47,970 nucleotides of DNA, taken from IMG/VR virus record IMGVR_UViG_3300045003_000008, positions 1 to 47,970 of that record; one strand, 5' to 3'. Below are positions 28,661 to 36,399 of the stretch, in pieces (position 1 is the stretch's first letter; each line of letters opens with the position of its first letter). This DNA comes from a virus. Under the pieces are notes generated by a model. The model had not been told where the DNA came from. It ran no database searches and saw only the letters and a program-made list of their open reading frames with translations. The translations under genes and the position numbers were made by a program.

Positions 28661-29305
28661 TTAGGCGGTCTTTAGGACCTGCTCGGCCATCTCGGCCTTG
28701 CGGATGGTTTCTTGTGCCATCCTGACCTCGCGGGTGCTGTCCGCGGGGATTTCGGTCTTCATCTCAGCAATCTTGTCGAAGAACGACACGATCTTGTCCG
28801 CCCCAACACCGTCATAGAACGGCTTGGTCGGATCGATCGGCTTGCCGTCCTTGGTGTTCTCAATCGCTCGACGGAATTCGCGCTCTGCGGCGTTGATCTT
28901 GCCGAGCCACGACTCCTGATAGAGCGGCCGGACGATCTCCCGCGCTTCGCGGAGACCCCAGAACGGCGATTGCCGAGCCTTCTCGATGTCGAAAGCCCGT
29001 TCCTTGCCATCCTTGTCCTTGCCGGACATGTTGATGGTATCGCCGCTCAGCTCCATCGGGCTGAACATGCGCATCCAGACGATCAGGCCTTGACGACGAT
29101 AGCCCGACTTCGCATCGATGATGTCCACCAGAAGGCGACGCATCAGGGACGTGTCACGGTGCTTCTCGCAGTGCATGAGGCACTGAACCGCGTTGGAATG
29201 GATTTGAGCGTCCAGCTTCGTCAGATTGCGACGAATGCTGTCCTGATCTTTCTTGATCTCGTCTGGAGACAGAAGAACCACTTGCTCAAGCTTGACAACA
29301 GACAT
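28661..29305 (-). CDS. Hypothetical early protein, 214 aa
   Basis: The ATG at 29305 follows a purine-rich site. The protein is mostly helical and basic: an N-terminal region with a C-L-M-H-C-E-K-H motif, L-I-V-W-M-R-M-F-S-P-M-E-L-S-G-D and a Glu/Arg/Ala-rich C-terminal half. The central part appears in the early region of other short-tailed phages as far as I recall, without function. It is the largest early gene here, so it may be a host-takeover or DNA-binding factor (inference). Confidence 0.78.
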   Translation of the reverse strand: MSVVKLEQVVLLSPDEIKKDQDSIRRNLTKLDAQIHSNAVQCLMHCEKHRDTSLMRRLLVDIIDAKSGYRRQGLIVWMRMFSPMELSGDTINMSGKDKDGKERAFDIEKARQSPFWGLREAREIVRPLYQESWLGKINAAEREFRRAIENTKDGKPIDPTKPFYDGVGADKIVSFFDKIAEMKTEIPADSTREVRMAQETIRKAEMAEQVLKTA

Positions 29306-29339
29306 GTTAGTTCCCTTTCACAGGTTCCAGCTTGCAACA

Positions 29340-29364
29340 GTTAGCGTTGCGCGAAGGGGATGCA
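29340..29364 (+). repeat. Left arm of a 25-bp inverted repeat pair
   Basis: GTTAGCGTTGCGCGAAGGGG plus ATGCA. The reverse complement of 29664-29688 matches 23 of 25 bases. The arms bracket 299 bp containing one early gene. Confidence 0.8.
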
Positions 29365-29374
29365 ATCTCAGGGG

Positions 29375-29668
29375 TTAAGAACTCAATTCGCGGGGATTAG
29401 CTAGTGGACGCATCCACGTCCGTTCACCCTCCTTTTCTGGAAACTTGGTGTCCATAAACCTCTCTGCGAGGGTTTGAGACACAAACGGCCCAAAGTATTC
29501 GGTCGGCTCTTTCGGGCCACGTTTATGAGCCACCACGTAACGGGTTGGGGTTAGCATTTGACCGCCATAATTATGGCCACGATCAGGGACGCCAGAGACA
29601 TGCTCAACAGCGCCCAATTGGGGATGCGAAGGATCAAAGACATGATAAAACTTTCCTTCTTTATGCAT
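29375..29668 (-). CDS. Hypothetical early protein bracketed by inverted repeats, 97 aa
   Basis: The long frame starts at ATG 29668, inside the right inverted repeat and directly after AAGGGG. An in-frame ATG at 29557 would give 60 aa. The whole 97-aa frame looks coherent (KFYHVFDPSHPQLGAVEHVSG; then TRYVVAHKRG and a C-terminal helix with P-F-V-S-Q-T-L-A-E-R-F). It shares DNA with a membrane peptide frame (29551-29643). No family is recognised. Confidence 0.65.
   Translation of the reverse strand: MHKEGKFYHVFDPSHPQLGAVEHVSGVPDRGHNYGGQMLTPTRYVVAHKRGPKEPTEYFGPFVSQTLAERFMDTKFPEKEGERTWMRPLANPRELSS
29551..29643 (-). CDS. Overlapping membrane micro-protein, 30 aa
   Basis: ATG 29643 has AAGGA 10 bases upstream. 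The peptide is one transmembrane helix (WALLSMSLASLIVAIIMAVK) ending K-C. Its stop overlaps the in-frame ATG of the 97-aa frame (ATGCTAA). Either this peptide plus a 60-aa protein, or the full 97-aa protein, or both, are made. Confidence 0.45.
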   Translation of the reverse strand: MSLILRIPNWALLSMSLASLIVAIIMAVKC

Positions 29669-29688
29669 CCCCTTGACGCAACGCTAAC
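29664..29688 (-). repeat. Right arm of the 25-bp inverted repeat pair
   Basis: Read on the minus strand this matches 29340-29364 with two mismatches. It contains the binding site and ATG of the 97-aa gene, so a translation-start-like sequence is duplicated in opposite orientation at the other end. Confidence 0.8.
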
Positions 29689-30166
29689 GGTTGCGTGTGT
29701 GACTATCGGCGACCTTTTCTTCCGACTGCTACAGCAGCGTTAGCCACACGGTTTTGTGGATCTATGCTTCCGCCTATACATGGTTGTCATCACACGTTGA
29801 CGCATGTTGAGGTTCGCTACACCTCGACACTATCTCATGTGACCATGACAGACGGCCCAGCACAGCAGGTTTCACCGTTGCTCACGGATTACGTTATGCT
29901 GGGTCAATCCCAATGGACACACTTCCTCACTTGAGGCTGTGTCACTCACCAAGGCTCCACTAATGACGCTGCTATAGAAGATCCGCATTGCTAGACCCGT
30001 CACCATATCACTATGGCGCAGACACCTAGACGAGCTTCACCCCGTCAGCGTCACCAAGGATGCGTATGCCCTTGGCCGTAGGCCCGCAGGCCCCTGTTTA
30101 CATATGTGTTACTGAACTTGCAGAGGTACCCTAGCACAAGGCTAAGACACCCTGCAAGCCCCCTTG
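29689..30166. other. Non-coding stretch without recognisable gene
   Basis: About 480 bp. I see no convincing frame: a 44-codon minus-strand frame near 30.0 kb lacks a binding site. I see no tRNA cloverleaf and no clear -35/-10 pair. Several short inverted repeats occur, for example CTGCTACAGCAG near 29.73 kb. It may hold the leader of the early transcript, phage-specific sites or a small RNA. Confidence 0.6.
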
Positions 30167-30517
30167 TCAGTCTTCCCCATCGCCCGTGTCAGTGGGCAGG
30201 GACTGAGCCCCTAGAGGCGCAGCTTTGCCGCCCGCGAAACGAGCCCGCGCAATCTGACTTGGCGTCAAATCGAACGTCTGAGGTAGCGGCTTGCCCTTGG
30301 GCGCACGCACACGCTTCCCGCGGCCTTCCCAGTTGAGAGGCTTAGGTGAGTATGCACGCGCCACCGCAGGCACGACCTGAGCGGCAATGTGGGTCTTATG
30401 CGACGAGCGCACTTTCCCAGTGTCGGCTTGCGTTGTAGGGTTGAGCATCTTCGCAAACTCTTGACGAGCACGCAGAAGCGCAAGTTCCCTACGCCGCTTG
30501 CCGTTGAGACGAGCCAT
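30167..30517 (-). CDS. Basic early protein, 116 aa
   Basis: ATG 30517 is 8 bases after AGGAGG. The protein is very basic (GKRRRELALLRARQEF, then EGRGKRVRAPKGKP) with a short F-D-L-T-P-S-Q-I-A-R-A-R-F helix and an acidic end. It is the first gene of the leftward early region, about 370 bases after the likely promoter. Its composition suggests nucleic-acid or host-polymerase binding, but no motif confirms it. Confidence 0.7.
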   Translation of the reverse strand: MARLNGKRRRELALLRARQEFAKMLNPTTQADTGKVRSSHKTHIAAQVVPAVARAYSPKPLNWEGRGKRVRAPKGKPLPQTFDLTPSQIARARFAGGKAAPLGAQSLPTDTGDGED

Positions 30518-30890
30518 ATGGCCGCCCTCCTGCAAGGGGTTGCCTCGCGTGTGTGCCCCGAGGGGGCGTCGCGAGGGCCGGGCCCGGAGGCCGCTGACAA
30601 GGACACAATAGCACACCCCCTCCCTGGGTATACCACCCTATGGTTGTATTTCGATCACGAACGCGTGATGTGTTGCCATGATGTTCACGGTTACGATATA
30701 TCTTGGTGCAACCCCCGGTAGGCCACCCGTTCCGGTTGAGGGGATACCCCCGGGGGGGTACCATAGGTTGCATTGGCCGTAGAGCGTGGTTTAGGTCACC
30801 TACTCCGTTACATAAAAAATCAGTATTTTGGCGGGATGTATTACATGCGAATGTAACATTTCCCTGTTGACAAATACTTTTTTCGGGGGA
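30518..30890. other. Long leader of the early leftward transcript
   Basis: About 370 bases between the predicted leftward start site and the first early gene. It contains a G/C palindrome (TACCCCC/GGGGGTA, 30744-30760), a G+C-rich stretch at 30570-30600 and an inverted repeat TTACAT-GCGA-ATGTAA (30841-30856). No frame is credible. The leader could form structured RNA. Confidence 0.45.
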
Positions 30891-30896
30891 TGATCA

Positions 30897-30926
30897 AGTA
30901 TAGATGTTCTTTTTACTTGACATCAA
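30897..30926 (-). promoter_or_regulatory. Probable early leftward promoter
   Basis: On the minus strand TTGATG (30926-30921) and TATACT (30902-30897), 18 bases apart. Its -35 region overlaps that of the rightward promoter in the same DNA. It is the best candidate for transcription of the early genes at 30.5-26.4 kb, although the -35 box is imperfect. Confidence 0.55.
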
Positions 30927-30945
30927 TTTTAGAAAATTGTATAAT
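30917..30945 (+). promoter_or_regulatory. Perfect consensus sigma70 promoter (rightward P1)
   Basis: TTGACA (30917-30922) and TATAAT (30940-30945) with the optimal 17-base spacer. Transcription would begin near 30952 and soon meets AAGGAG without a long frame, two palindromes and a short terminator at 31074-31089. Confidence 0.88.
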
Positions 30946-31027
30946 AATACTGTAAGGACAAGGAGAAGTTTGCTCTTAAAATGAAGACAGAAGTAAACGA
31001 TCATATTTGATGTAATCAGATAATATG

Positions 31028-31043
31028 ATCATCAATTGATGAT
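31028..31043. promoter_or_regulatory. 16-bp perfect palindrome downstream of P1
   Basis: ATCATCAATTGATGAT. A second inverted pair, GATCATAT (30999-31006) with ATATGATC (31023-31030), overlaps it. These could be protein-binding sites or fold in the P1 transcript. Confidence 0.6.
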
Positions 31044-31073
31044 AACATATAATAAAATACTTAGAGGTAACAT

Positions 31074-31089
31074 ACCCCTTCGGGGTTTT
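31074..31089 (+). terminator. Short intrinsic terminator-like hairpin
   Basis: ACCCC-TTC-GGGGT followed by TTTT. It is a five-pair GC-rich stem with a tight loop between P1 and P2. It would end part of the P1 transcripts after about 135 bases. Confidence 0.5.
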
Positions 31090-31118
31090 GGTGATTAGTG
31101 TATTTGTAAACAAATGGC

Positions 31119-31147
31119 TTGACTTTGGTGGGGGAATTCAGTATAAT
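31119..31147 (+). promoter_or_regulatory. Sigma70-type promoter of the late operon (P2)
   Basis: TTGACT (31119-31124) and TATAAT (31142-31147), 17-base spacer. Transcription would start near 31154 and covers terS onward. The predicted 5' end folds into AGGGA/TCCCT, which could protect the mRNA. Confidence 0.8.
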
Positions 31148-31191
31148 GTAACTATAGGGACACTAATTCCCTTGTTTTGTTGTCTTAATCA

Positions 31192-31225
31192 ATACCTCCC
31201 CAGGAAGGGGGGTAAGCCGAGGTAT
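31192..31225 (+). promoter_or_regulatory. Leader hairpin before terS
   Basis: ATACCTC (31192-31198) pairs with GAGGTAT (31219-31225) and encloses a C-rich/G-rich inner stem. It lies about 20 bases before the terS start and may affect translation. Confidence 0.5.
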
Positions 31226-31243
31226 CGAGGAGCGAAGCGACGA

Positions 31244-31777
31244 GTGGCATACCTAAAAGGGGACGAGAAGAGCCAAGGGACCAAGGGTCGTAAACTCACC
31301 CCCAAGATGATCAGCTTTATTGATGCTTACTTCGGTGAGGCCAATTTCAACGCAACCAAGGCGTACGACCTATCAGCGTACAATAGTACCACCACCTCAA
31401 AGGCCACCCGAGACAAGAGCGTCTCCGAGCTGTTGGCCCACCCGCTGGTCCGTCAAGAAATCGAACGACGGCAAATGAAGCGACAAGAACAGTCCGAAAT
31501 CAAAGCCGAGTATCTGATCAACAAATTGATGCAGATCATCTCGGACGACACAAACGAAAAGACCTCTGACCGCTTACGTGCCATCGAACTGGCTGGTAAA
31601 GCGATCGCCCTCTGGAAAGAACGCCAGGAAATCACAGGTGCCGATGGGGCCGCCATCCAGCACGAGCAACACGTAAAGGAAAGCGTTGCCGACTTCACCA
31701 GCAGAATTTCTAGCCTCGCTAAGCGCAGCGGAGCGGACAACGTTGTTGAGTTCCCTGAGCGAGGAGGAGCAAGCTGA
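31244..31777 (+). CDS. terS: Terminase small subunit
   Basis: This 177-aa helical protein reads K-L-T-P-K-M-I-S-F-I-D-A-Y-F-G-E-A-N-F-N-A-T-K-A-Y at its N terminus, typical of TerS DNA-binding regions. A coiled-coil oligomerisation stretch and a C-terminal tail follow. TerS rings select phage DNA and present it to TerL. GTG 31244 (GAGGAG 11 bases upstream) was chosen since the longer frame begins before the P2 transcription start. It overlaps terL by 92 bases. Confidence 0.85.
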   Translation: MAYLKGDEKSQGTKGRKLTPKMISFIDAYFGEANFNATKAYDLSAYNSTTTSKATRDKSVSELLAHPLVRQEIERRQMKRQEQSEIKAEYLINKLMQIISDDTNEKTSDRLRAIELAGKAIALWKERQEITGADGAAIQHEQHVKESVADFTSRISSLAKRSGADNVVEFPERGGAS

Positions 31778-33107
31778 ACTCAGATGGTATTGGGCCTTCT
31801 GGGCCAGAGAGAACCAACGAGCCCCGCCCGGAGACTGGAACACTTGGCTCGTGCTTGCGGGTCGGGGATTTGGTAAAACTCGGATGGGGTCCGAATGGAT
31901 CAGAGAGAACGTATGTGGTAGCACACCACTCAGTTCTGGACCTGCGAGATGGGGTCGTATCGCCCTTGTGGCCGAGACAGCCGCAGACGCCAGAGACGTT
32001 ATGGTCCTTGGTGACTCAGGGATACTCGCCTGCCACCCCAAGGACTTCCGACCCGACTGGTCACCAACCAACCGATGCTTGACGTGGCCCAACGGAGCTA
32101 AGGCTTGGGTCTACAACGCCACGGAACCGGATCAGCTTCGAGGTCCCCAGCATCACGCAGCCTGGGTCGACGAGCTTGCCAAATTCCGTTACATGCAAGA
32201 GACCTGGGATCAGCTGCAATTCGGTCTTCGTCTAGGGGAACACCCCCGCGCCCTGGTGACCACCACCCCCCGGCCCCTACCGCTTATCAAAAAGCTTATG
32301 GCCGATACGGACACGGTTGTTACCCGGGGTGCGACGCTGGACAACTCGGCCAATCTGGCTGCGAATACTGTCAAGCAACTCTACGAGAGGTATGGGGGTA
32401 CCAGACTTGGTCGCCAAGAGCTTGAAGGGGAAATCCTCACCGACATCCCCGGAGCCCTCTGGAACCGCGACACAATTGATGAGTGTCGAACCTTCGAAGT
32501 CCCTGAGAATTTGGAACGAGTACTGGTTGCCGTCGATCCTGCTGTCAGCAATACCGAGGGATCAGACGAACACGGAATTGTTGTTGTCGGTCTAGCCCGC
32601 GACAAAGACGGTTACGCCAGGGGATACGTTCTAGAGGATGGATCTCTTCGCGGTAACCCCGAGGATTGGGCCAGAAAGGCTGTTAATCTTTTCAGGTCTT
32701 GGGAAGCTGACAAGATTGTTGCGGAGAAGAACCAAGGTGGCCAGATGGTTGAAAGTACTATCAAGGCCGTTGATCGTTCTGTCCCTGTTAAACTGGTTCA
32801 TGCGTCCCGCGGGAAGTACGTCCGAGCGGAACCCATCAGCGCCCTCTACGAACAGAAACGAGTTCACCATGTTGGGCGTTTCGATCAGCTCGAAGACCAG
32901 ATGTGCCTTTTCTCTGTCGATAATATCCGGTCTATATCTAATGGGTCTCCTGATCGTGTTGACGCTCTTGTTTGGGGTCTGACCGAAATCTTCGACAAGA
33001 TTACTGGTCGTCGGATTATCACTGATAATACGTCGGCCCACAAAGATGAAGAGTCCTACGTGATCCAAGAGTGGGTCACCAACACACCGAATGGATGGAT
33101 GGCGTGA
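31686..33107 (+). CDS. terL: Terminase large subunit
   Basis: This 473-aa packaging motor has Walker A L-A-G-R-G-F-G-K-T-R (about 57-66), Walker B A-W-V-D-E-L (Asp162, catalytic Glu163), a T-T-T-P-R coupling motif and an RNase H-like nuclease domain starting V-A-V-D-P-A (Asp284), with later acidic residues including D-R-V-D-A-L. It pumps DNA into proheads and cuts the concatemer. TTG 31686 lies 5-6 bases after AAGGA within terS. Headful (P22-like) packaging would agree with a circularly permuted assembly. Confidence 0.95.
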   Translation: MPTSPAEFLASLSAAERTTLLSSLSEEEQAELRWYWAFWARENQRAPPGDWNTWLVLAGRGFGKTRMGSEWIRENVCGSTPLSSGPARWGRIALVAETAADARDVMVLGDSGILACHPKDFRPDWSPTNRCLTWPNGAKAWVYNATEPDQLRGPQHHAAWVDELAKFRYMQETWDQLQFGLRLGEHPRALVTTTPRPLPLIKKLMADTDTVVTRGATLDNSANLAANTVKQLYERYGGTRLGRQELEGEILTDIPGALWNRDTIDECRTFEVPENLERVLVAVDPAVSNTEGSDEHGIVVVGLARDKDGYARGYVLEDGSLRGNPEDWARKAVNLFRSWEADKIVAEKNQGGQMVESTIKAVDRSVPVKLVHASRGKYVRAEPISALYEQKRVHHVGRFDQLEDQMCLFSVDNIRSISNGSPDRVDALVWGLTEIFDKITGRRIITDNTSAHKDEESYVIQEWVTNTPNGWMA

Positions 33108-33135
33108 TCCGCGCCCCTGTAAGGAACACATATTA

Positions 33136-35376
33136 ATGGCAGAACGAGACGAGAGGGTCAGTGAGGAGAAGCAAAATCTCCGTCGCCCCGACCTGATCGA
33201 CGCAGAGCCCGTAAAGAAGGATTACATCCCCGAGGGCTTCGAAAGCCAAGAGTCCTTCATCAGGGACATGCGGTTCCAGTATCAGGCGGATGTGGACTTC
33301 GACCGGGTTAACCGGTACGAGGCCATTGACGACCTGCGATTTGCCGCTGGCGAGCAATGGGACCCCGTTGTGCTCCAACAGCGCAAGGGACTTCCTTGTC
33401 TTGTCGTTAACACGATCCCCCAATTTACGGCACAGTTGGTGGGTGATTGGCGTGAAAGCCGTAAAGCGATCAAGGTCGTGCCGTCGAACAACAACGACAC
33501 TGACATTGCTTCCGTTCGTGAAGACCTTGTTCGCAATATCGAGATGCAGTCTCGTGCTGATCGAGTGTACGATCAGTGCTTTGAGTCCATGATCCAGTGT
33601 GGGGATGGTGCCTTTAAGGTCACCGTCGAGTACGCCAAGGATGACGTATTTGATCAGGACATCTTCCTTCGTCCGATTGAAGATGCTCTGGCAGTTGTTT
33701 GGGACCGGTTTTCTGTCGACCCCACGGGACGTGATGCCCAACGGGTGTTCGTGGATGATCGTATCCCGAAGGATGAGTTCGAACGTAAGTGGCCCAACAA
33801 GCAGCCCGGCTCAGCCATCAACGACACGGACAAGATTGACCGTGTGACCAATGTTGGCTGGTACGACGATGAGGCGTATCGGGTCACTGAATACTGGCGG
33901 ATGATCGAGCGTCAAAAGACTCTTGCCCTCTTCGAGAACGGCAAGATTTACGAGATGGACGACTCGAACATGCAGCAGATCGTTGAGGAAAACGGTCCGC
34001 CTGTTAAGTCTCGTCTCGTCTGGTGTCGGTATGCCCAGATGCATTATTGCTCTGGCTCTGACATTCTGGCTGGTCCCTACGAGTATCGACTGAATCGTCT
34101 TCCGATTGTTCGGATGTCTGGTCGTATCGTTAACGTTGCTGGTCGTCGTATTCGGTACGGTCTGGTCCGGTTCATGAAGGACCCCTCCCGCCTGAAAAAC
34201 TTCTGGCGGTCCGTTGCTGCGGAACAGCTCGGCTATGCCCCGAAGGCGCAATGGCTGGCGACGCAATCGGCTGTCGAAGGTCGACAGGAGGCTTTCCGTC
34301 GGGCTCACCTGACCCGTGACCCGCTGCTGATCGTCAACGATGAAGCGGTCATCGGTCAGAACATTCAGCGGATTGAACCTCCCGCTCCGCAAGCCGCCAT
34401 CTTCCAAGAGGTGGCAATGAATACTCAAGACATGAAGGATGTGTCTGGTATTCAGGATGCGAGCCTGGGGATCAAGTCCAACGAGACCTCTGGCCGGGCT
34501 ATTATGAACCGCCAACATGAAGGCGACATCGCTAGCCAGACCTACTACGACAACGCCGATGCGGCGCTACTCGAAGCGGGGGACGTTATCAATCAACTCA
34601 TTCCTCAGATTTACGACGGTACTCGTGTTGTCCGCCTTATCGGGGAAGATGAGTCCATCAAGTTCCAGCGGATCAATGATCCTATGGACCCCCATGCTAT
34701 TGATCTTGGGGCTGGTAAGTACGACGTGGCTCTGTCTACTGGTACGTCGTACACTACGCGTCGTGTTGAGGCTGCTCAAGCGATGATGGATGCCATCCAA
34801 GTCTGGCCACAACTGATGACTGTGGCTGGTGACTTGGTTGCCAAGGCTCAAGACTGGCCCGGTGCCGAAGAGTTGGCTGAACGTCTCAAGAAGACCATCC
34901 CGCCGAACCTCCTTGATCCTAAGGATGGCGGTGGTAGTGGCGTTCCGCCCGAAGTTCTGCAACAAATGCAGCAACAACTGCAACAACTTACTGCTGAAAA
35001 CTTCCAACTCAAGCAAGACAAGACCATCGAATTCAAGAAACTTGAGATCGAGTCTTACAATGCTGAGACCAAGCGTATTGCTGCCCTTAACCAAGACAAG
35101 GGCACTGAAACTCCGGACGACCTCGAAGCTCTGAAGATGCTTCTGGAGGGTGCGCAGAAGCTGGATGAACACGATATTCAACGTGCTCAGCTAGCTCATC
35201 AGATGGATATGGATCATCACCAGCAGGCGATGGATCATCTTCAGCACCAACAGAAGCAAGATCAGATCGAAAACGCTCAAGAAGTCGCTCTGAAAGGGCT
35301 CTCGATGCGAGCTAGTGCAACTGCGAAGCCTACTAGCTCGGGAACATCGCAACGAAGTGGCGCGCAACCCGGTTAA
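33136..35376 (+). CDS. Portal protein, P22 type
   Basis: This 746-aa protein has the extended layout of P22 gp1 portals: an N-terminal helical region with R-F-A-A-G-E-Q-W-D, L-V-V-N-T-I-P-Q-F, a long wing and stem, and a C-terminal helical barrel rich in Gln, Glu and Lys (coiled coil about 640-725). It forms the dodecameric ring at one capsid vertex for DNA entry and exit. ATG 33136 (AAGGA, 10 bases) is used; an upstream in-frame start overlaps terL. It is followed by scaffold and coat genes in the standard P22 order. Confidence 0.9.
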   Translation: MAERDERVSEEKQNLRRPDLIDAEPVKKDYIPEGFESQESFIRDMRFQYQADVDFDRVNRYEAIDDLRFAAGEQWDPVVLQQRKGLPCLVVNTIPQFTAQLVGDWRESRKAIKVVPSNNNDTDIASVREDLVRNIEMQSRADRVYDQCFESMIQCGDGAFKVTVEYAKDDVFDQDIFLRPIEDALAVVWDRFSVDPTGRDAQRVFVDDRIPKDEFERKWPNKQPGSAINDTDKIDRVTNVGWYDDEAYRVTEYWRMIERQKTLALFENGKIYEMDDSNMQQIVEENGPPVKSRLVWCRYAQMHYCSGSDILAGPYEYRLNRLPIVRMSGRIVNVAGRRIRYGLVRFMKDPSRLKNFWRSVAAEQLGYAPKAQWLATQSAVEGRQEAFRRAHLTRDPLLIVNDEAVIGQNIQRIEPPAPQAAIFQEVAMNTQDMKDVSGIQDASLGIKSNETSGRAIMNRQHEGDIASQTYYDNADAALLEAGDVINQLIPQIYDGTRVVRLIGEDESIKFQRINDPMDPHAIDLGAGKYDVALSTGTSYTTRRVEAAQAMMDAIQVWPQLMTVAGDLVAKAQDWPGAEELAERLKKTIPPNLLDPKDGGGSGVPPEVLQQMQQQLQQLTAENFQLKQDKTIEFKKLEIESYNAETKRIAALNQDKGTETPDDLEALKMLLEGAQKLDEHDIQRAQLAHQMDMDHHQQAMDHLQHQQKQDQIENAQEVALKGLSMRASATAKPTSSGTSQRSGAQPG

Positions 35377-35395
35377 AGGACCGCTAAAACCCTAA

Positions 35396-36373
35396 ATGAG
35401 TGAGACTGAAGTAACTACCGAAGCCCAAGTTGACCTTTCCGATGATCTTGACGCCTTTAGCGCTGACTTCTTTGGCCAGAAGCAGCCTGATCCCGAACCG
35501 GCCAGTTCGGAAGCGGAACAAGACGAAGGTAATGAAGCTGAAGTAGATAGTACCGAAGCTCAAACGACTGAAATTGATCAGGACGAGGAAGAAGTTGAGG
35601 AGCAACCTAAGGAAGCTCCGAAGAAAAAGACCGTCCAAGATCGCATTGATGAGCTAGTTAGGCAACGTGAAGAAGCCAAGCGAGAGGCTGACGCTCGTGT
35701 TGAAGCTCTCCGTAAGGAGTTCGAAGACAAGATCGCCGCTCTCCAGCCGCAGCAAAAGACCGCTAAGGCGCCTTCTGAGCCCAGCCCCGACGACACCAAT
35801 GAGGATGGTACCCCTAAATACGCCCTCGGTGAATTCGATCCTCAATACATTCGGGACCTGACCCGCCACACTCTTGAACAAGAGCGTATTCAGGCTGCTG
35901 AACGGCAGCGTCAAGAGGATGAAGTTCGTCAAGAGCAACAGGCTCGTGAAGCTCTGACTACTGAATGGAATGGTAAGGTTGCTGCTGCTACGCAGGAGTA
36001 CCCCGATTTCGTTGAGAAGAGTCAGAACCTCCTGAACGGCTTCAATAACCTGGATCAAGGTTATGCCGGCTACCTGTCCACTGTCATTATGTCGATGGAG
36101 AAGGGTCCGGACGTTCTCTACTACTTGTCTAATCATCCCGAAGAAGCGGTGAAGATCGTAAACAGTGGCGCTCAAAAAGCGACCCTCGCCCTGGGTCGGA
36201 TCGAAGCTCGTTTCCTTGAGGCTGATGCCCAAAAACAACTCGCCAAGCCGAAGGTGACCAAGGCCCCCAACCCCCCGCCCGTCCGGGCTCGTGGTACTAA
36301 TGGTGCCTTTATCTCCGTCGCGCCTGACACTGATGATCTAGCTGCCTTCGAGAAGGAGTTCTTCCGAAGGTAA
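35396..36373 (+). CDS. Capsid scaffolding protein
   Basis: The 325-aa, very acidic and Gln/Glu-rich protein has a long predicted coiled coil (about residues 75-115 and 150-190) and a basic, Pro-rich segment before the C terminus. Its position between portal and coat genes is the scaffold position in P22-type phages. The same short motif D-D-L-x-A-F-x-x-x-F-F occurs near both ends (residues 16-26 and 313-323). Scaffold directs procapsid assembly and then leaves. Confidence 0.82.
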   Translation: MSETEVTTEAQVDLSDDLDAFSADFFGQKQPDPEPASSEAEQDEGNEAEVDSTEAQTTEIDQDEEEVEEQPKEAPKKKTVQDRIDELVRQREEAKREADARVEALRKEFEDKIAALQPQQKTAKAPSEPSPDDTNEDGTPKYALGEFDPQYIRDLTRHTLEQERIQAAERQRQEDEVRQEQQAREALTTEWNGKVAAATQEYPDFVEKSQNLLNGFNNLDQGYAGYLSTVIMSMEKGPDVLYYLSNHPEEAVKIVNSGAQKATLALGRIEARFLEADAQKQLAKPKVTKAPNPPPVRARGTNGAFISVAPDTDDLAAFEKEFFRR

Positions 36374-36399
36374 TTCACTCATAAAGGAGATTACCCTGA

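Noticed and set aside
29889-30005. Minus-strand frame of about 44 codons in the 29.7-30.2 kb gap
   Set aside because: It lacks a ribosome-binding site and residue pattern. Kept as non-coding.
30867-30895. TTGACA at 30867 as another rightward promoter
   Set aside because: No acceptable -10 hexamer lies 16-18 bases downstream (ATGATC/TGATCA).
29669-31090. tRNA genes or CRISPR array in the intergenic region
   Set aside because: No cloverleaf with a TTC-loop consensus and no regularly spaced repeats were found.
31142-31160. TATAGGG-containing start region as a T7-type RNA polymerase promoter
   Set aside because: Only the last bases resemble a T7 promoter, the same DNA is the -10 region of a sigma70 promoter, and no single-subunit RNA polymerase gene is present.
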